Made by a program: the position numbers and the translations under genes
Notes under the pieces: generated by a model
Told to the model about the DNA's origin: nothing
The model's input: the letters and a program-made list of their open reading frames with translations, nothing else
Databases searched by the model: none
Shown here: positions 16,105-23,316 of the stretch, piece by piece
How the letters are laid out: the number at the start of each line of letters is the position of its first letter
How positions within the stretch are numbered: position 1 is the first letter of the stretch
Source: UBA2136 sp047635695
Lineage (GTDB): Bacteria > Pseudomonadota > Alphaproteobacteria > UBA2136
Length of the DNA: 23,316 nucleotides
Direction: 5' to 3'
Assembly (NCBI GenBank): GCA_047635695.1
Contig: JBLILN010000023.1
Location: forward strand, 1-23,316

Positions 16105-17209
16105 CAATGGTACAACGCCTTTAAAAAACTATGTCAAAGAAGTGGCTCTTAAGAGCATTGATATATTTGGTAACCCGTCTTCAGCACACTCAGAAGGTCA
16201 AAAGGCACGTACAGCGATAGACCATGCAAGAAGGTTAGTGGCAGATGCTATGCATGTACGTAGTGAACAGGTTGTCTTTACAGCAAGCGGGACTGAAAGT
16301 AATGTCATGGCTCTTAAGGGTATTATATCCCTATGTCCGCATAAGCGCCTTATTACATCTCCAACAGAACATAGCTCTGTTTATAATACGGCTAAAGCAC
16401 TCGAAGCAGAAGGTGTTGAGGTTATATACCTCCCTGTGAATAAAGCAGGTGTTATATGCCTAGAAACATTAGAGAGAGAACTAAAGGCTAAGCCTACTTC
16501 TTTGGTTTCTATTATGGCGGCTAATAATGAAACAGGTGTTAAGCAACCTATAGAAGAAATAGCAACGCTTGCGAAGGCATATAATGCTAAGTGTCACATA
16601 GACGCCGTTCAAATTCTAGCAAAGGAAGACATTAACTTCCCTCATATGAATGTTGATTCTATATCTATCTCTTTTCATAAGGTAGGCGGGCCTAAAGGTT
16701 GCGCAGCTCTTATACTAAAGAATGAATTAAAAATGTCTCCACTTATTATAGGGGGAGGGCAAGAACGCTATAGAAGGTCAGGTACTGAAAATGTACTCGG
16801 TATTATTACTTCTGGTGCTGCTTGTGAAAAGGTTAAACAGAGTATAGAAGACATGCCTCGTTTAGAAGCTTTACGTAAAACGCTTGAAGACGGCATTAAA
16901 AAAATAACCCCCGACGCTATTATTGTTGGGGAAGAAGCGCAGAGGCTACCAGTGACAACAGCGGCTATTATTCCAGATACATCAGCAGAAACAATTTTGA
17001 TGTCTATGGATATGGCGGGTATATGTATATCCCAAGGGTCTGCATGTTCTAGCGGTAAGTCTGTTCCTTCTCGTATATTAACTGTACAAGGTTATACAAA
17101 CGAAGAAGCTTTAGCTGGATTACGTATATCTATGGCTTGGCATAACACAGCGTCAGACGTTGACGCATTTTTAAAAGCATTTGAAACAACGATTAAACGT
17201 TTAAGGTAA
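16085..17209 (+). CDS. Second NifS/IscS-type cysteine desulfurase paralogue
   Basis: A 374-residue class V aminotransferase-fold enzyme that takes sulfur from L-cysteine using PLP. Lys199 (SFHKVGGPKG) is the PLP lysine and Cys321 (SQGSACSSG) the persulfide cysteine, both intact; the histidine (TEHSS) and aspartate (HIDAVQ) of the active site are also present. Compared with the following iscS it is shorter, with SSG-K-S after the active Cys and no SPLWEM...IKWAEH tail, the part of IscS linked to IscU docking. The ATG at 16085 has AAGGGGGTAAGG upstream and lies inside the end of iscR. Codon use differs sharply from iscS: about half of its Ile codons are ATA and nearly half of its Arg codons are AGA/AGG. 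A similar tandem is known in Rickettsia (Spl1 with IscS). Its acceptor is unknown. Confidence 0.9.
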   Translation: MSVYLDNNGTTPLKNYVKEVALKSIDIFGNPSSAHSEGQKARTAIDHARRLVADAMHVRSEQVVFTASGTESNVMALKGIISLCPHKRLITSPTEHSSVYNTAKALEAEGVEVIYLPVNKAGVICLETLERELKAKPTSLVSIMAANNETGVKQPIEEIATLAKAYNAKCHIDAVQILAKEDINFPHMNVDSISISFHKVGGPKGCAALILKNELKMSPLIIGGGQERYRRSGTENVLGIITSGAACEKVKQSIEDMPRLEALRKTLEDGIKKITPDAIIVGEEAQRLPVTTAAIIPDTSAETILMSMDMAGICISQGSACSSGKSVPSRILTVQGYTNEEALAGLRISMAWHNTASDVDAFLKAFETTIKRLR

Positions 17210-17216
17210 GAAAACA

Positions 17217-18428
17217 ATGAAAAAACCTATCTATCTAGATTATCAAGCAACCACACCAGCAGACCCGCGGGTGGTTGAAGCCATGAACCCATACTGGTTC
17301 GACATGCCAGGTAACCCGCATTCACGTACCCATAAGTTTGGTTGGGACGCAGAAGAAGCGACGGAAAAAGCGCGTAAGCAAATTGCCGACGTTATTGGTG
17401 CCGACCCGAAAGAAATTGTTTTCACTTCAGGTGCGACAGAATCTAATAACATGGCGCTTAAAGGTGCGGCTGAATTTTACGGATCTAAGGGTAAACATAT
17501 CATTACCGTGGTAACGGAACACAAATGTGTGCTCGACAGTTGCCGTCACCTTGTTGAACAAGGTTTTGAAATTACGTACCTGCCTGTACAGTCAAGCGGC
17601 TTAATTGACCTTGACGTTTTAAAGGCGGCTATCCGCCCCGACACTATTATTATGAGTGTTATGCATGCCAACAACGAAATTGGTGTTATTCAAGACATTG
17701 GTGCCATTGGTGCTATCTGTAAAGAAGCTGGCGTTAAATTCCATAGTGACTGTGCGCAAAGCTTCGGTAAAATACCTATCGACGTCAATGAAATGAATAT
17801 CGACTGCATGTCTATCTCTAGCCACAAAGTATATGGGCCAATGGGTATGGGTGCTTTGTACGTTAGCCGTAAACCACGTATGCGTGTCCGTCCTATCATT
17901 CATGGTGGTGGGCAAGAACGTGGTATGCGTAGCGGTACACTGCCAACGCCTCTCATTGTTGGCTTTGGTAAAGCGGCTGAACTTGCACAAGCAGAAATGA
18001 CAGCTGAAAATAAACGCCTGACGGTTCTACGTGATAAAATGATAGACACCATCCAAGCCGCCATTCCTGAAGTTTACCTAAACGGTGACCGCGAACAACG
18101 CCTCGCAGGTAATTTAAACCTTTCATTCGCCTATGTTGAGGGTGAGTCTCTTATGTTGGCCATTAGTGACCTAGCGGTGTCCTCAGGCTCTGCCTGTACC
18201 TCAGCTTCACTCGAGCCATCGTATGTATTACGTGCCTTGGGCTTAAGTGACGACATGGCGCATACGTCTATCCGTATTGGACTTGGTCGCTTCACCACAG
18301 AAGAAGAAGTAGACTACGCACTTGAAACTATTTTAGCGCAGGTACAAAAACTACGCGACATGAGCCCATTATGGGAAATGGTGCAAGAGGGTATCGACAT
18401 ATCAAAAATAAAATGGGCAGAACACTAG
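17217..18428 (+). CDS. iscS: Cysteine desulfurase IscS
   Basis: A 403-residue group I cysteine desulfurase, nearly the length of E. coli IscS (404). Lys204 (SSHKVYGP) binds PLP and Cys327 (SSGSACTSASLEPSYVLRALG) carries the persulfide; active-site His102 (TEHK) and Asp178 (HSDCAQ) are present. The C-terminus reads LRDMSPLWEMVQEGIDISKIKWAEH, the conserved tail that contacts IscU in the E. coli enzyme, so this is the housekeeping sulfur donor of the operon. It starts 8 bp after the paralogue. Codon use is of the highly expressed type (few ATA, no AGA/AGG). Confidence 0.97.
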   Translation: MKKPIYLDYQATTPADPRVVEAMNPYWFDMPGNPHSRTHKFGWDAEEATEKARKQIADVIGADPKEIVFTSGATESNNMALKGAAEFYGSKGKHIITVVTEHKCVLDSCRHLVEQGFEITYLPVQSSGLIDLDVLKAAIRPDTIIMSVMHANNEIGVIQDIGAIGAICKEAGVKFHSDCAQSFGKIPIDVNEMNIDCMSISSHKVYGPMGMGALYVSRKPRMRVRPIIHGGGQERGMRSGTLPTPLIVGFGKAAELAQAEMTAENKRLTVLRDKMIDTIQAAIPEVYLNGDREQRLAGNLNLSFAYVEGESLMLAISDLAVSSGSACTSASLEPSYVLRALGLSDDMAHTSIRIGLGRFTTEEEVDYALETILAQVQKLRDMSPLWEMVQEGIDISKIKWAEH

Positions 18429-18440
18429 GAAATAGTTTAA

Positions 18441-18497
18441 GGGCCACCTTTGGGTGATAAAGTACATTACTTTATGACAAAGCCTATAGGGGTGGCT
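18441..18497 (+). promoter_or_regulatory. Nested hairpins in the iscS-iscU spacer
   Basis: Inside the 190-bp spacer an outer stem GCCACC (18443-18448) / GGTGGC (18491-18496) encloses a perfect 8-bp hairpin ATAAAGTA (18457-18464) / TACTTTAT (18468-18475) with a CAT loop. No T run follows, so it is not a simple terminator. It may be a processing or stability element that separates iscRS from iscUA expression. Confidence 0.4.
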
Positions 18498-18618
18498 AAG
18501 ATAAATTAAGTGAAATTTTATAACTATATTGTGTTTTACCCTTGTAATTTAGGCTGAAACACTTAACATTAGACAACAGAACCCCCATAATAAGGGTATA
18601 TATAAAGGAATTATTAAA

Positions 18619-18999
18619 ATGGCATACTCAGATAAAGTAATGGACCACTACAACCACCCACGTAACGTTGGTTCAATGGATAAAGCAGAAAGCACTGTCG
18701 GCACAGGTATGGTCGGCGCACCAGCATGTGGTGACGTGATGAAACTACAAATCCAAGTAAGCGACGAAGGTGTGATTGAAGACGCTAAGTTTAAAACATT
18801 TGGCTGTGGTAGCGCTATTGCTTCTTCTTCTCTTGCAACAGAAATGCTTAAAGGCATGACGCTTGACCAAGCAACAGATATTAAAAACTCTGACATTGCA
18901 ACAGAGCTTTCTTTGCCACCAGTAAAGATCCACTGTTCAATACTTGCAGAAGACGCTATTAAAGCGGCGATTGCCGATTACAAAACTAAAAATATTTAG
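18619..18999 (+). CDS. iscU: Iron-sulfur cluster scaffold IscU
   Basis: A 126-residue IscU, the scaffold on which [2Fe-2S] clusters are built from iron and IscS-derived sulfur. The three cluster cysteines are Cys37 (GAPACGD), Cys63 (TFGCGSA) and Cys106 (KIHCS), with Asp39 and His105 also conserved. The LPPVK motif (99-103) that HscA recognises is intact, matching the hscA and hscB genes downstream. AGGA sits about 11 bases before the ATG. It is preceded by a 190-bp structured spacer and may have its own promoter or a processed 5' end. Confidence 0.98.
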   Translation: MAYSDKVMDHYNHPRNVGSMDKAESTVGTGMVGAPACGDVMKLQIQVSDEGVIEDAKFKTFGCGSAIASSSLATEMLKGMTLDQATDIKNSDIATELSLPPVKIHCSILAEDAIKAAIADYKTKNI

Positions 19000-19032
19000 A
19001 AAGAATTCTACTTTGGCAATATTTTACCCTTA

Positions 19033-19089
19033 TCTCGCTTTCGCAGTGCTCACGTACTTAAACGTACACTGTGCGCTACGATCTCGAGA
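19033..19089. repeat. Long imperfect hairpin element in the iscU-iscA spacer
   Basis: Nested complementary arms: TCTCG (19033-19037)/CGAGA (19085-19089), CGCA (19042-19045)/TGCG (19072-19075), GTG/CAC, and ACGT (19052-19055)/ACGT (19062-19065). GC content and style differ from the surrounding spacer, and it resembles the small palindromic elements that are dispersed in many bacterial chromosomes. Whether copies exist elsewhere cannot be seen here. Confidence 0.45.
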
Positions 19090-19168
19090 AGAGCAAAACC
19101 TCAGCCCAATTAAAATAATTTCAAAGCATTTTTAACAAGCTAAATAAAACTTAAAGAAAGACAAGCCC

Positions 19169-19498
19169 TTGGCTTTAATTACAATTACAGATCAAGCTGC
19201 AGAAAAAATGCTGGGCATGCTTACAAAGCGTGGCACGCCTGAGGCTTATATCCGTATGGGTATTAAAACTGCGGGCTGTAGCGGGCTTGGTTACCGTCTT
19301 GAATATGCAGACGTACCCGAAATGGGCGACGAACTTGTTGAAGAGGGCGGTGCAAGGGTTTTAATTGACGCCAAAGCACTGATTTACATTATTGGTACAG
19401 AAGTGGGTTTTGAATCAACCGACCTCAAAGAAGGTTTTGTTTTCACCAACCCCAACCAAAAAGGTGAGTGTGGCTGTGGTGAAAGTTTTACCGTATAA
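19169..19498 (+). CDS. iscA: A-type iron-sulfur carrier IscA
   Basis: A 109-residue A-type carrier (HesB/IscA family) that accepts clusters or iron and passes them to target enzymes. The three ligand cysteines are Cys37 (KTAGCSGLGY) and Cys101 and Cys103 (GECGCGESF). The start is a TTG at 19169: it gives the normal first strand (MALITITDQAAEKML), and no upstream in-frame ATG exists, while the first internal ATG would remove that strand. The AAAGAAAG upstream is a weak ribosome-binding site, so expression may be lower than that of iscU. ErpA is a close relative; the position in the operon favours IscA. Confidence 0.93.
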   Translation: MALITITDQAAEKMLGMLTKRGTPEAYIRMGIKTAGCSGLGYRLEYADVPEMGDELVEEGGARVLIDAKALIYIIGTEVGFESTDLKEGFVFTNPNQKGECGCGESFTV

Positions 19499-19620
19499 AA
19501 GTTTAACGTCACAATTTATTCAATGTAGGGTAACTGCATTTCGGTTTTTATTAACCGCAAAAAAATACCACATAGCAATTCACTCTTTTATATAAAATTA
19601 ATGTAACAAAAAGAATAATA

Positions 19621-20196
19621 ATGAACAACTGTTGGTCATGTCATAGCCCACTCGTAGAAAATGCACTGTTTTGCGGTGTTTGCGACGTTGTTCAACCACC
19701 CAAAAATATCACGCCGTTTGCTTTGTTTGGCTTGGCCGTATCATTTGAAGTTGATAGAGACCTTGTAGACAGCACTTACCTTGCTTTGCAAAAAAAACTG
19801 CACCCCGATAACTTTGTCACCAAGTCACAAAGTGAGCAAATGTACGCTTTAAGCGCAGGTGCTAACCTAAACGATGCTTACAATATATTAATGGATAACG
19901 TTAAGTTATCATGTAAGCTACTTGAAATTAATAACATAATTGATGTGTTATCAGGCAAGCCGTCTATGGCGCTTATGGCCGAACAGTTTGAACTGCGTGA
20001 AGCATTAGGAGAAACAGATAACCTGCAAAATCTCAAGCAAATGGTGGCAAAAAAAGAAGAAGAATGTTATAAAAAACTGGTACAAGCTTTTAACGAAGAA
20101 ACGTATCAAAAAGCGGCAGGTTTAACCATAGAACTGCGCTTTTTAACAAAGTTCACAAAAGACGTGAAAAAACAGATACGCAAACAAAAAAGCTAA
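19621..20196 (+). CDS. hscB: Co-chaperone HscB with N-terminal four-cysteine domain
   Basis: A 191-residue J-type co-chaperone that binds IscU and delivers it to HscA, stimulating its ATPase. The J domain has the HPD motif at 61-63 (KKLHPDNF) and the helix-III segment LNDAYNILMDNVKLSCKLLE; the C-terminal about 90 residues form the three-helix IscU-binding bundle. Ahead of the J domain are Cys4, Cys7, Cys18 and Cys21 (CWSCHSP...FCGVCDVVQPP), a zinc-ribbon-like set. This matches the N-terminal tetracysteine domain of animal mitochondrial HSC20 (CW.C, FC..C, QPP) and is absent from E. coli HscB. The ATG lies 122 bp after iscA; the only ribosome-binding signal is a weak AAGAAT. Confidence 0.93.
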   Translation: MNNCWSCHSPLVENALFCGVCDVVQPPKNITPFALFGLAVSFEVDRDLVDSTYLALQKKLHPDNFVTKSQSEQMYALSAGANLNDAYNILMDNVKLSCKLLEINNIIDVLSGKPSMALMAEQFELREALGETDNLQNLKQMVAKKEEECYKKLVQAFNEETYQKAAGLTIELRFLTKFTKDVKKQIRKQKS

Positions 20197-20239
20197 AACC
20201 ATTTAAGTGCCCTAAATAAAATACTGTTAAGAAATATAA

Positions 20240-22009
20240 ATGCTCGAAATTCAAGAACCAGGTCAAGATAAAAACCGCCGTGTCATTGGTATAGACCTTG
20301 GTACAACATATTCTTTGGTTGCCACATCAAAACAAGGCAATGTCACATTTTTTAATGATAAAAATGACAAAAGCGCCGTACCTTCTGTTGTCTATTACGA
20401 CGAAAAGGGTCAAGCCGTGGTTGGCGAACAAGCCAAAAAAAGGCTTACCGAAGGCGCAAGCGACGTTTTTTATTCCATGAAACGCTTACTCGGTAAGGCG
20501 AGGGGCGACGTTGAAGATTTTAAAATGCATGTCCCCTTTGAAGTAACCACGACAGAAGGCATGGTTTATGCCTGTGCAGGTGCTTTCAAAAAAACACCTA
20601 TCGAAGTAAGTGCTGATATTCTAGCCGCTTTAAAAAAACGTGCCGAAGCTTGCATGGGTGGCGCGGTTTATGATGCTGTTATTACAGTACCCGCTTATTT
20701 TAATGACGCACAACGTCAAGCCACAAAAGACGCCGCCAAACTTGCAGGTTTAAATGTTTTACGCCTTATTAGCGAACCGACGGCAGCGGCTCTAGCTTAT
20801 GGGCTCGACAGCAAAGCCAAAGGTACTTTTTTAATTTATGACTTTGGTGGCGGCACATTTGACGTTTCACTGCTTAAGTTAACCGACGGTGTTTTTCGTG
20901 TTATGGCCACAGGCGGCGACACATATTTAGGCGGAGACGATATTGACAAGGCCATTGCCATGCAGTGTGGTGTGTCTATGATTGAAGCCCGCACCATTAA
21001 AGAAGATATTTGTAACGGCCATCATAGCGAGCAACTTTCACCAGAAAGCCTCAATGCCATTGCGGCACCGCTCGTACAGCGCACAATTGCACTGTGTGAA
21101 AATGTTCTAGACGACGCTGAACTAGACATTGACGATATTGACGGCATTGTTTTAGTGGGTGGGTCAACCCGCATGCCTTTGGTACATGACATGGTCGAAG
21201 ACTATTTTGATATGACGCCCGAAACAGGCATTAACCCCGACAAAGTTGTGGCACATGGTGCTGCCCTACAGGCAGAAGCTTTAACAGGCGGTAACCGAGA
21301 CGCCATGCTGCTTTTAGACGTTACACCACTTTCACTTGGCCTTGAAACGGTGGGTGGCTTGGTTGAAAAAGTTATTTACCGTAACACACCTATCCCTATT
21401 ACCAAGGCGCAAAAATTTACCACGTTTAAAGACGGTCAAAACGCCATGGATATTCATGTCCTTCAAGGAGAACGTGAAACAGTGGCTGACTGTCGCTCAC
21501 TGGCTAAATTCCGCCTTAAAGGCATTCCGCCACTTGCGGCAGGTGCGGCACGTATTCAGGTTGTCTTTGCACTCGACGCCGACGGCATGTTAAGTGTCAG
21601 TGCTCGGGAAGAAAGTACAGGCATTGAGCAAAGTATTGATATTGTCCCTTCTTATGGCCTGTCAAATGACGAAGTTCTCAATATGCTCAAAAGTTCTATG
21701 TTGAATGCAAAGCAAGACGTAGAACTGCGCCAGCTGAATGAAAATAAATTAGAACTCGAACGCGTGATAGACGCCTGCACGTCGGCATTAAGAATAGACG
21801 GTGCAACACTTGAATTATCTCAAAAAGATAAATTAGAAGTGGCTTTAACCGAAGCCCGCAATGCTTTAACAGGCACCGAAAAAGACGACGTTGAAGACGC
21901 CAGAGTGGCCCTTGAAAAAGTATTTCAAACCTTCAGCGAAGACCGCGTAAACCGTGCCTTAAAACAAGCTATTGTTGGGCAAAATATTAATAATGAGAAT
22001 GCATCATGA
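20240..22009 (+). CDS. hscA: Hsp70-type chaperone HscA
   Basis: A 589-residue specialised Hsp70 that uses ATP to help transfer clusters from IscU. The nucleotide-binding domain has VIGIDLGTTYSLVA (phosphate 1), YDFGGGTFDVSLL (phosphate 2) and IVLVGGSTRMPLV (adenosine). The substrate-binding domain follows at about 375 (LDVTPLSLGLETVGG) and the helical lid ends the protein. The nucleotide-binding domain is shorter than in DnaK, a feature of HscA, and the position between hscB and fdx supports the call over DnaK. It is 27 residues shorter than E. coli HscA. The last codons overlap the fdx start (ATGA). Confidence 0.96.
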   Translation: MLEIQEPGQDKNRRVIGIDLGTTYSLVATSKQGNVTFFNDKNDKSAVPSVVYYDEKGQAVVGEQAKKRLTEGASDVFYSMKRLLGKARGDVEDFKMHVPFEVTTTEGMVYACAGAFKKTPIEVSADILAALKKRAEACMGGAVYDAVITVPAYFNDAQRQATKDAAKLAGLNVLRLISEPTAAALAYGLDSKAKGTFLIYDFGGGTFDVSLLKLTDGVFRVMATGGDTYLGGDDIDKAIAMQCGVSMIEARTIKEDICNGHHSEQLSPESLNAIAAPLVQRTIALCENVLDDAELDIDDIDGIVLVGGSTRMPLVHDMVEDYFDMTPETGINPDKVVAHGAALQAEALTGGNRDAMLLLDVTPLSLGLETVGGLVEKVIYRNTPIPITKAQKFTTFKDGQNAMDIHVLQGERETVADCRSLAKFRLKGIPPLAAGAARIQVVFALDADGMLSVSAREESTGIEQSIDIVPSYGLSNDEVLNMLKSSMLNAKQDVELRQLNENKLELERVIDACTSALRIDGATLELSQKDKLEVALTEARNALTGTEKDDVEDARVALEKVFQTFSEDRVNRALKQAIVGQNINNENAS

Positions 22010-22368
22010 GCGAAAAAGTACATGTAAACTTTCTGCTTTCAAACGGCAAGACAGTCAAAGTAGAAGCAGAAATAGGCGAAGACCTCCTAACCATTGCACA
22101 TCACAATAAAATTGAACTTGAAGGTGCCTGTGAAGGTAGCCTTGCCTGTTCAACCTGCCACGTCGTTGTTGAAAATAAATGGTTTGAAAAATTAGAAGAA
22201 GCCTGCGACAAAGAAGAGGATATGCTGGACTACGCCTTTGGTTTAACCGCAACCTCACGCCTTGGCTGTCAAATTATTATGAGCAAAGAACTTGACGGTA
22301 TTGAAGTGAAAGTACCAAGTGAAACACGCAACATGCAGTTAGAAAAAATGCAAGCTGACCCAGCTTGA
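22006..22368 (+). CDS. fdx: Adrenodoxin-type [2Fe-2S] ferredoxin
   Basis: A 120-residue ferredoxin that supplies electrons for cluster assembly on IscU/IscS. Ligands are Cys42, Cys48, Cys51 and Cys88 in a CX5CX2CX36C pattern (CEGSLACSTC ... LGCQI), the vertebrate/ISC type rather than the plant type. An extra Cys67 is in the acidic interaction helix (EEACDKEEDMLDYA). The ATG overlaps the hscA stop by four bases, so translation is coupled. Confidence 0.96.
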   Translation: MSEKVHVNFLLSNGKTVKVEAEIGEDLLTIAHHNKIELEGACEGSLACSTCHVVVENKWFEKLEEACDKEEDMLDYAFGLTATSRLGCQIIMSKELDGIEVKVPSETRNMQLEKMQADPA

Positions 22369-22443
22369 CCGGATTAATCCCACTAGAGATGTTCTTTTAT
22401 TAGATATATTTTCGATGGTGGCTTTTATAAGAAAGATAAAAAT

Positions 22444-22638
22444 ATGAAATGGACAGACGTTTACGACATAGCCATTGAACTGGCAGACAACCATGAAGAG
22501 GTTGACCCAGCAACGGTGCGCTTTACAGACTTGCGTGCTTGGGTTATTGCACTACCCGACTTTGACGACGACCCTGCCCACTGCGGCGAAAAACTGCTCG
22601 AAGCTATCCAACAAGCATGGATAGAGGAACTTCAATAA
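22444..22638 (+). CDS. iscX: IscX, small IscS-binding protein
   Basis: A 64-residue protein matching IscX throughout: MKWTDVYDIA at the start, DPATVRFTDLRAW in the middle, and LPDFDDDPAHCGEKLLEAIQQAWIEE at the end. IscX binds IscS through its acidic surface and, depending on iron, modulates desulfurase activity; it is an acidic winged-helix fold. It ends the operon, 75 bp after fdx. The Cys in DPAHCG is not part of any known site. Confidence 0.95.
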   Translation: MKWTDVYDIAIELADNHEEVDPATVRFTDLRAWVIALPDFDDDPAHCGEKLLEAIQQAWIEELQ

Positions 22639-22746
22639 TTCTTCTACAGTCATGAATATAGACACATCAATTTAATGTCATTAAGTTAACATGATACAAC
22701 CTCAATGTGTTATAAGGTGCAATAAATTAACTTAAAGGATACTTCT

Positions 22747-23037
22747 ATGAAAAAATTATCTATAACTTGTGCGGCTTTATTGTTGGCTTCATGTTCTGCG
22801 TTCCAGCCTAATATGCAAAAAATTAATATTGCTACCAATGAATCTGATGCCAAAATTCTTGTCAATGGACAAACTCATATGTCACCCGTTCAAATAGAAG
22901 TTCCACGCAACAAATCTCTTTCAATACAAGCTGTAAAATCGGGTTATCATTCAAGCATGATGACTGTTGACACGAAGCTTTCATCAACAGGCGCTGTTGA
23001 TGCTGCTGGAGGTTTGTTTTTGATTTTCCTTGGATAG
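22747..23037 (+). CDS. Lipoprotein with PEGA-like domain, probably frameshifted at its end
   Basis: A 96-residue lipoprotein: MKKLSITCAALLLASC gives a lipobox LASC with Cys16 as the lipidated residue, followed by a PEGA-like beta-domain (AKILVNGQTHMSPVQIEVPRNKSLSIQAVKSGYHSSMMTV). AAAGGA lies 7 bases before the ATG. The present frame stops at 23037 after FLIFLG, but another frame continues without break from TGG at 23031 to a TAA at 23103-23105 and reads WIGLLTDGAWELEQDNINLTLIKK, the kind of end expected for this family. One missing base in the TTTTCC run just before 23031 would explain it. Function unknown; probably outer-membrane anchored. It lies downstream of iscX with its own likely promoter. 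Confidence 0.75.
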   Translation: MKKLSITCAALLLASCSAFQPNMQKINIATNESDAKILVNGQTHMSPVQIEVPRNKSLSIQAVKSGYHSSMMTVDTKLSSTGAVDAAGGLFLIFLG

Positions 23038-23121
23038 GGCTATTAACGGACGGTGCTTGGGAACTAGAGCAAGATAATATAAATTTGACGCTTATAAAAA
23101 AATAAATATATTTATTTGATT

Positions 23122-23150
23122 AAAAGGCTCTCTTAATGAGGGCTTTTTTT
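23122..23150 (+). terminator. Intrinsic terminator after the lipoprotein gene
   Basis: AAAAG and CTCTC pair with GAGGG and CTTTT (one G bulge, one G-T pair), with a TTAAT loop and a T run directly after. It lies 17 bp beyond the frameshifted end at 23105, which supports the longer lipoprotein frame as the ancestral one. Confidence 0.75.
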
Positions 23151-23224
23151 TATAATTATCTTGAGCTTTATTACACATTAATGATATCATATACAAACTA
23201 TTCGAAACACCTATAAGTTTAAAT

Positions 23225-23316
23225 ATGAATGCACATACAGAGCAAATTAAAAATTTGGTTTTGAATGTGTGCATGCAACACCATTCAAAACTTCTTCATA
23301 AAAAATATGCCAAACT
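23225..23316 (+). CDS. Start of an unidentified gene running off the right edge
   Basis: An ATG at 23225 opens a frame that stays open for 30 codons to the window end (MNAHTEQIKNLVLNVCMQHHSKLLHKKYAK). It follows a terminator by about 75 bp. The ribosome-binding site is weak (ATAAG region). No family can be named from this fragment. Confidence 0.35.
   Translation, partial: MNAHTEQIKNLVLNVCMQHHSKLLHKKYAK

Noticed and set aside
19542..19557. Hairpin CGGTT/AACCG before hscB as a terminator
   Set aside because: Only five pairs and followed by A rather than T on the coding strand; unlikely to terminate.
1..23316. CRISPR array, insertion sequence, prophage or tRNA gene
   Set aside because: No regularly spaced repeats, transposase or integrase motifs, or tRNA cloverleaf with TTCGA arm and CCA were found on reading both strands.

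Overview
This 23.3 kb window looks like chromosome from an alphaproteobacterium with moderate-to-low GC. Four things point there: the order mrcA (PBP1A) then prfB, the adjacent CobS/CobT pair, an IscR-led complete ISC operon with HscB/HscA and an adrenodoxin-type ferredoxin, and a large AsmA/YhdP-like protein. The ISC operon contains two adjacent cysteine desulfurase genes, an arrangement I recall from Rickettsia and relatives. The order within Alphaproteobacteria cannot be settled from this sequence alone. No tRNA, rRNA, CRISPR, transposase or prophage gene was seen; most of the window is core genome.

Layout. 1-2870 (minus strand): an FAD-dependent amine/amino-acid oxidoreductase (ThiO/DadA-like) sits directly behind a stand-alone riboflavin kinase. 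Two unrelated small secreted proteins of unknown function follow, each closed by its own hairpin terminator. 2870-3263 is a divergent intergenic region. 3264-10410 (plus): PBP1A; prfB with the classic +1 programmed frameshift; a 1021-residue AsmA/YhdP-like envelope protein; and a DUF192 exported protein, all tightly packed. 10411-10878 has no convincing gene but contains several inverted repeats and a minus-strand terminator. 10879-12654: a four-helix membrane protein (plus) faces guanylate kinase and an unknown acidic protein (minus) across a shared bidirectional terminator. 12837-15517 (plus): cobS-cobT.

15552-22638 (plus) is the iron-sulfur assembly operon: iscR, a NifS-type desulfurase paralogue, iscS, iscU, iscA, hscB, hscA, fdx, iscX. 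IscS removes sulfur from cysteine. IscU is the scaffold. HscB and HscA recognise the LPPVK loop of IscU and drive cluster release. Fdx supplies electrons, IscA is an A-type carrier, IscX is a small IscS-binding modulator, and IscR is the cluster-sensing repressor. A strong promoter (TTGACT, 17 bp, TATAAA) overlaps one half of a type-1 IscR box just ahead of iscR. After the operon come a lipoprotein gene with a PEGA-like domain, probably frameshifted near its end, and the start of one more gene at the right edge.

The most interesting observations are: an HscB carrying an N-terminal four-cysteine domain like mitochondrial HSC20; the tandem desulfurases with strikingly different codon use; a single-domain riboflavin kinase next to a flavoenzyme; structured spacers inside the ISC operon; a possible non-coding RNA locus at 10420-10690; and an inverted repeat that could mask the cobS ribosome-binding site.
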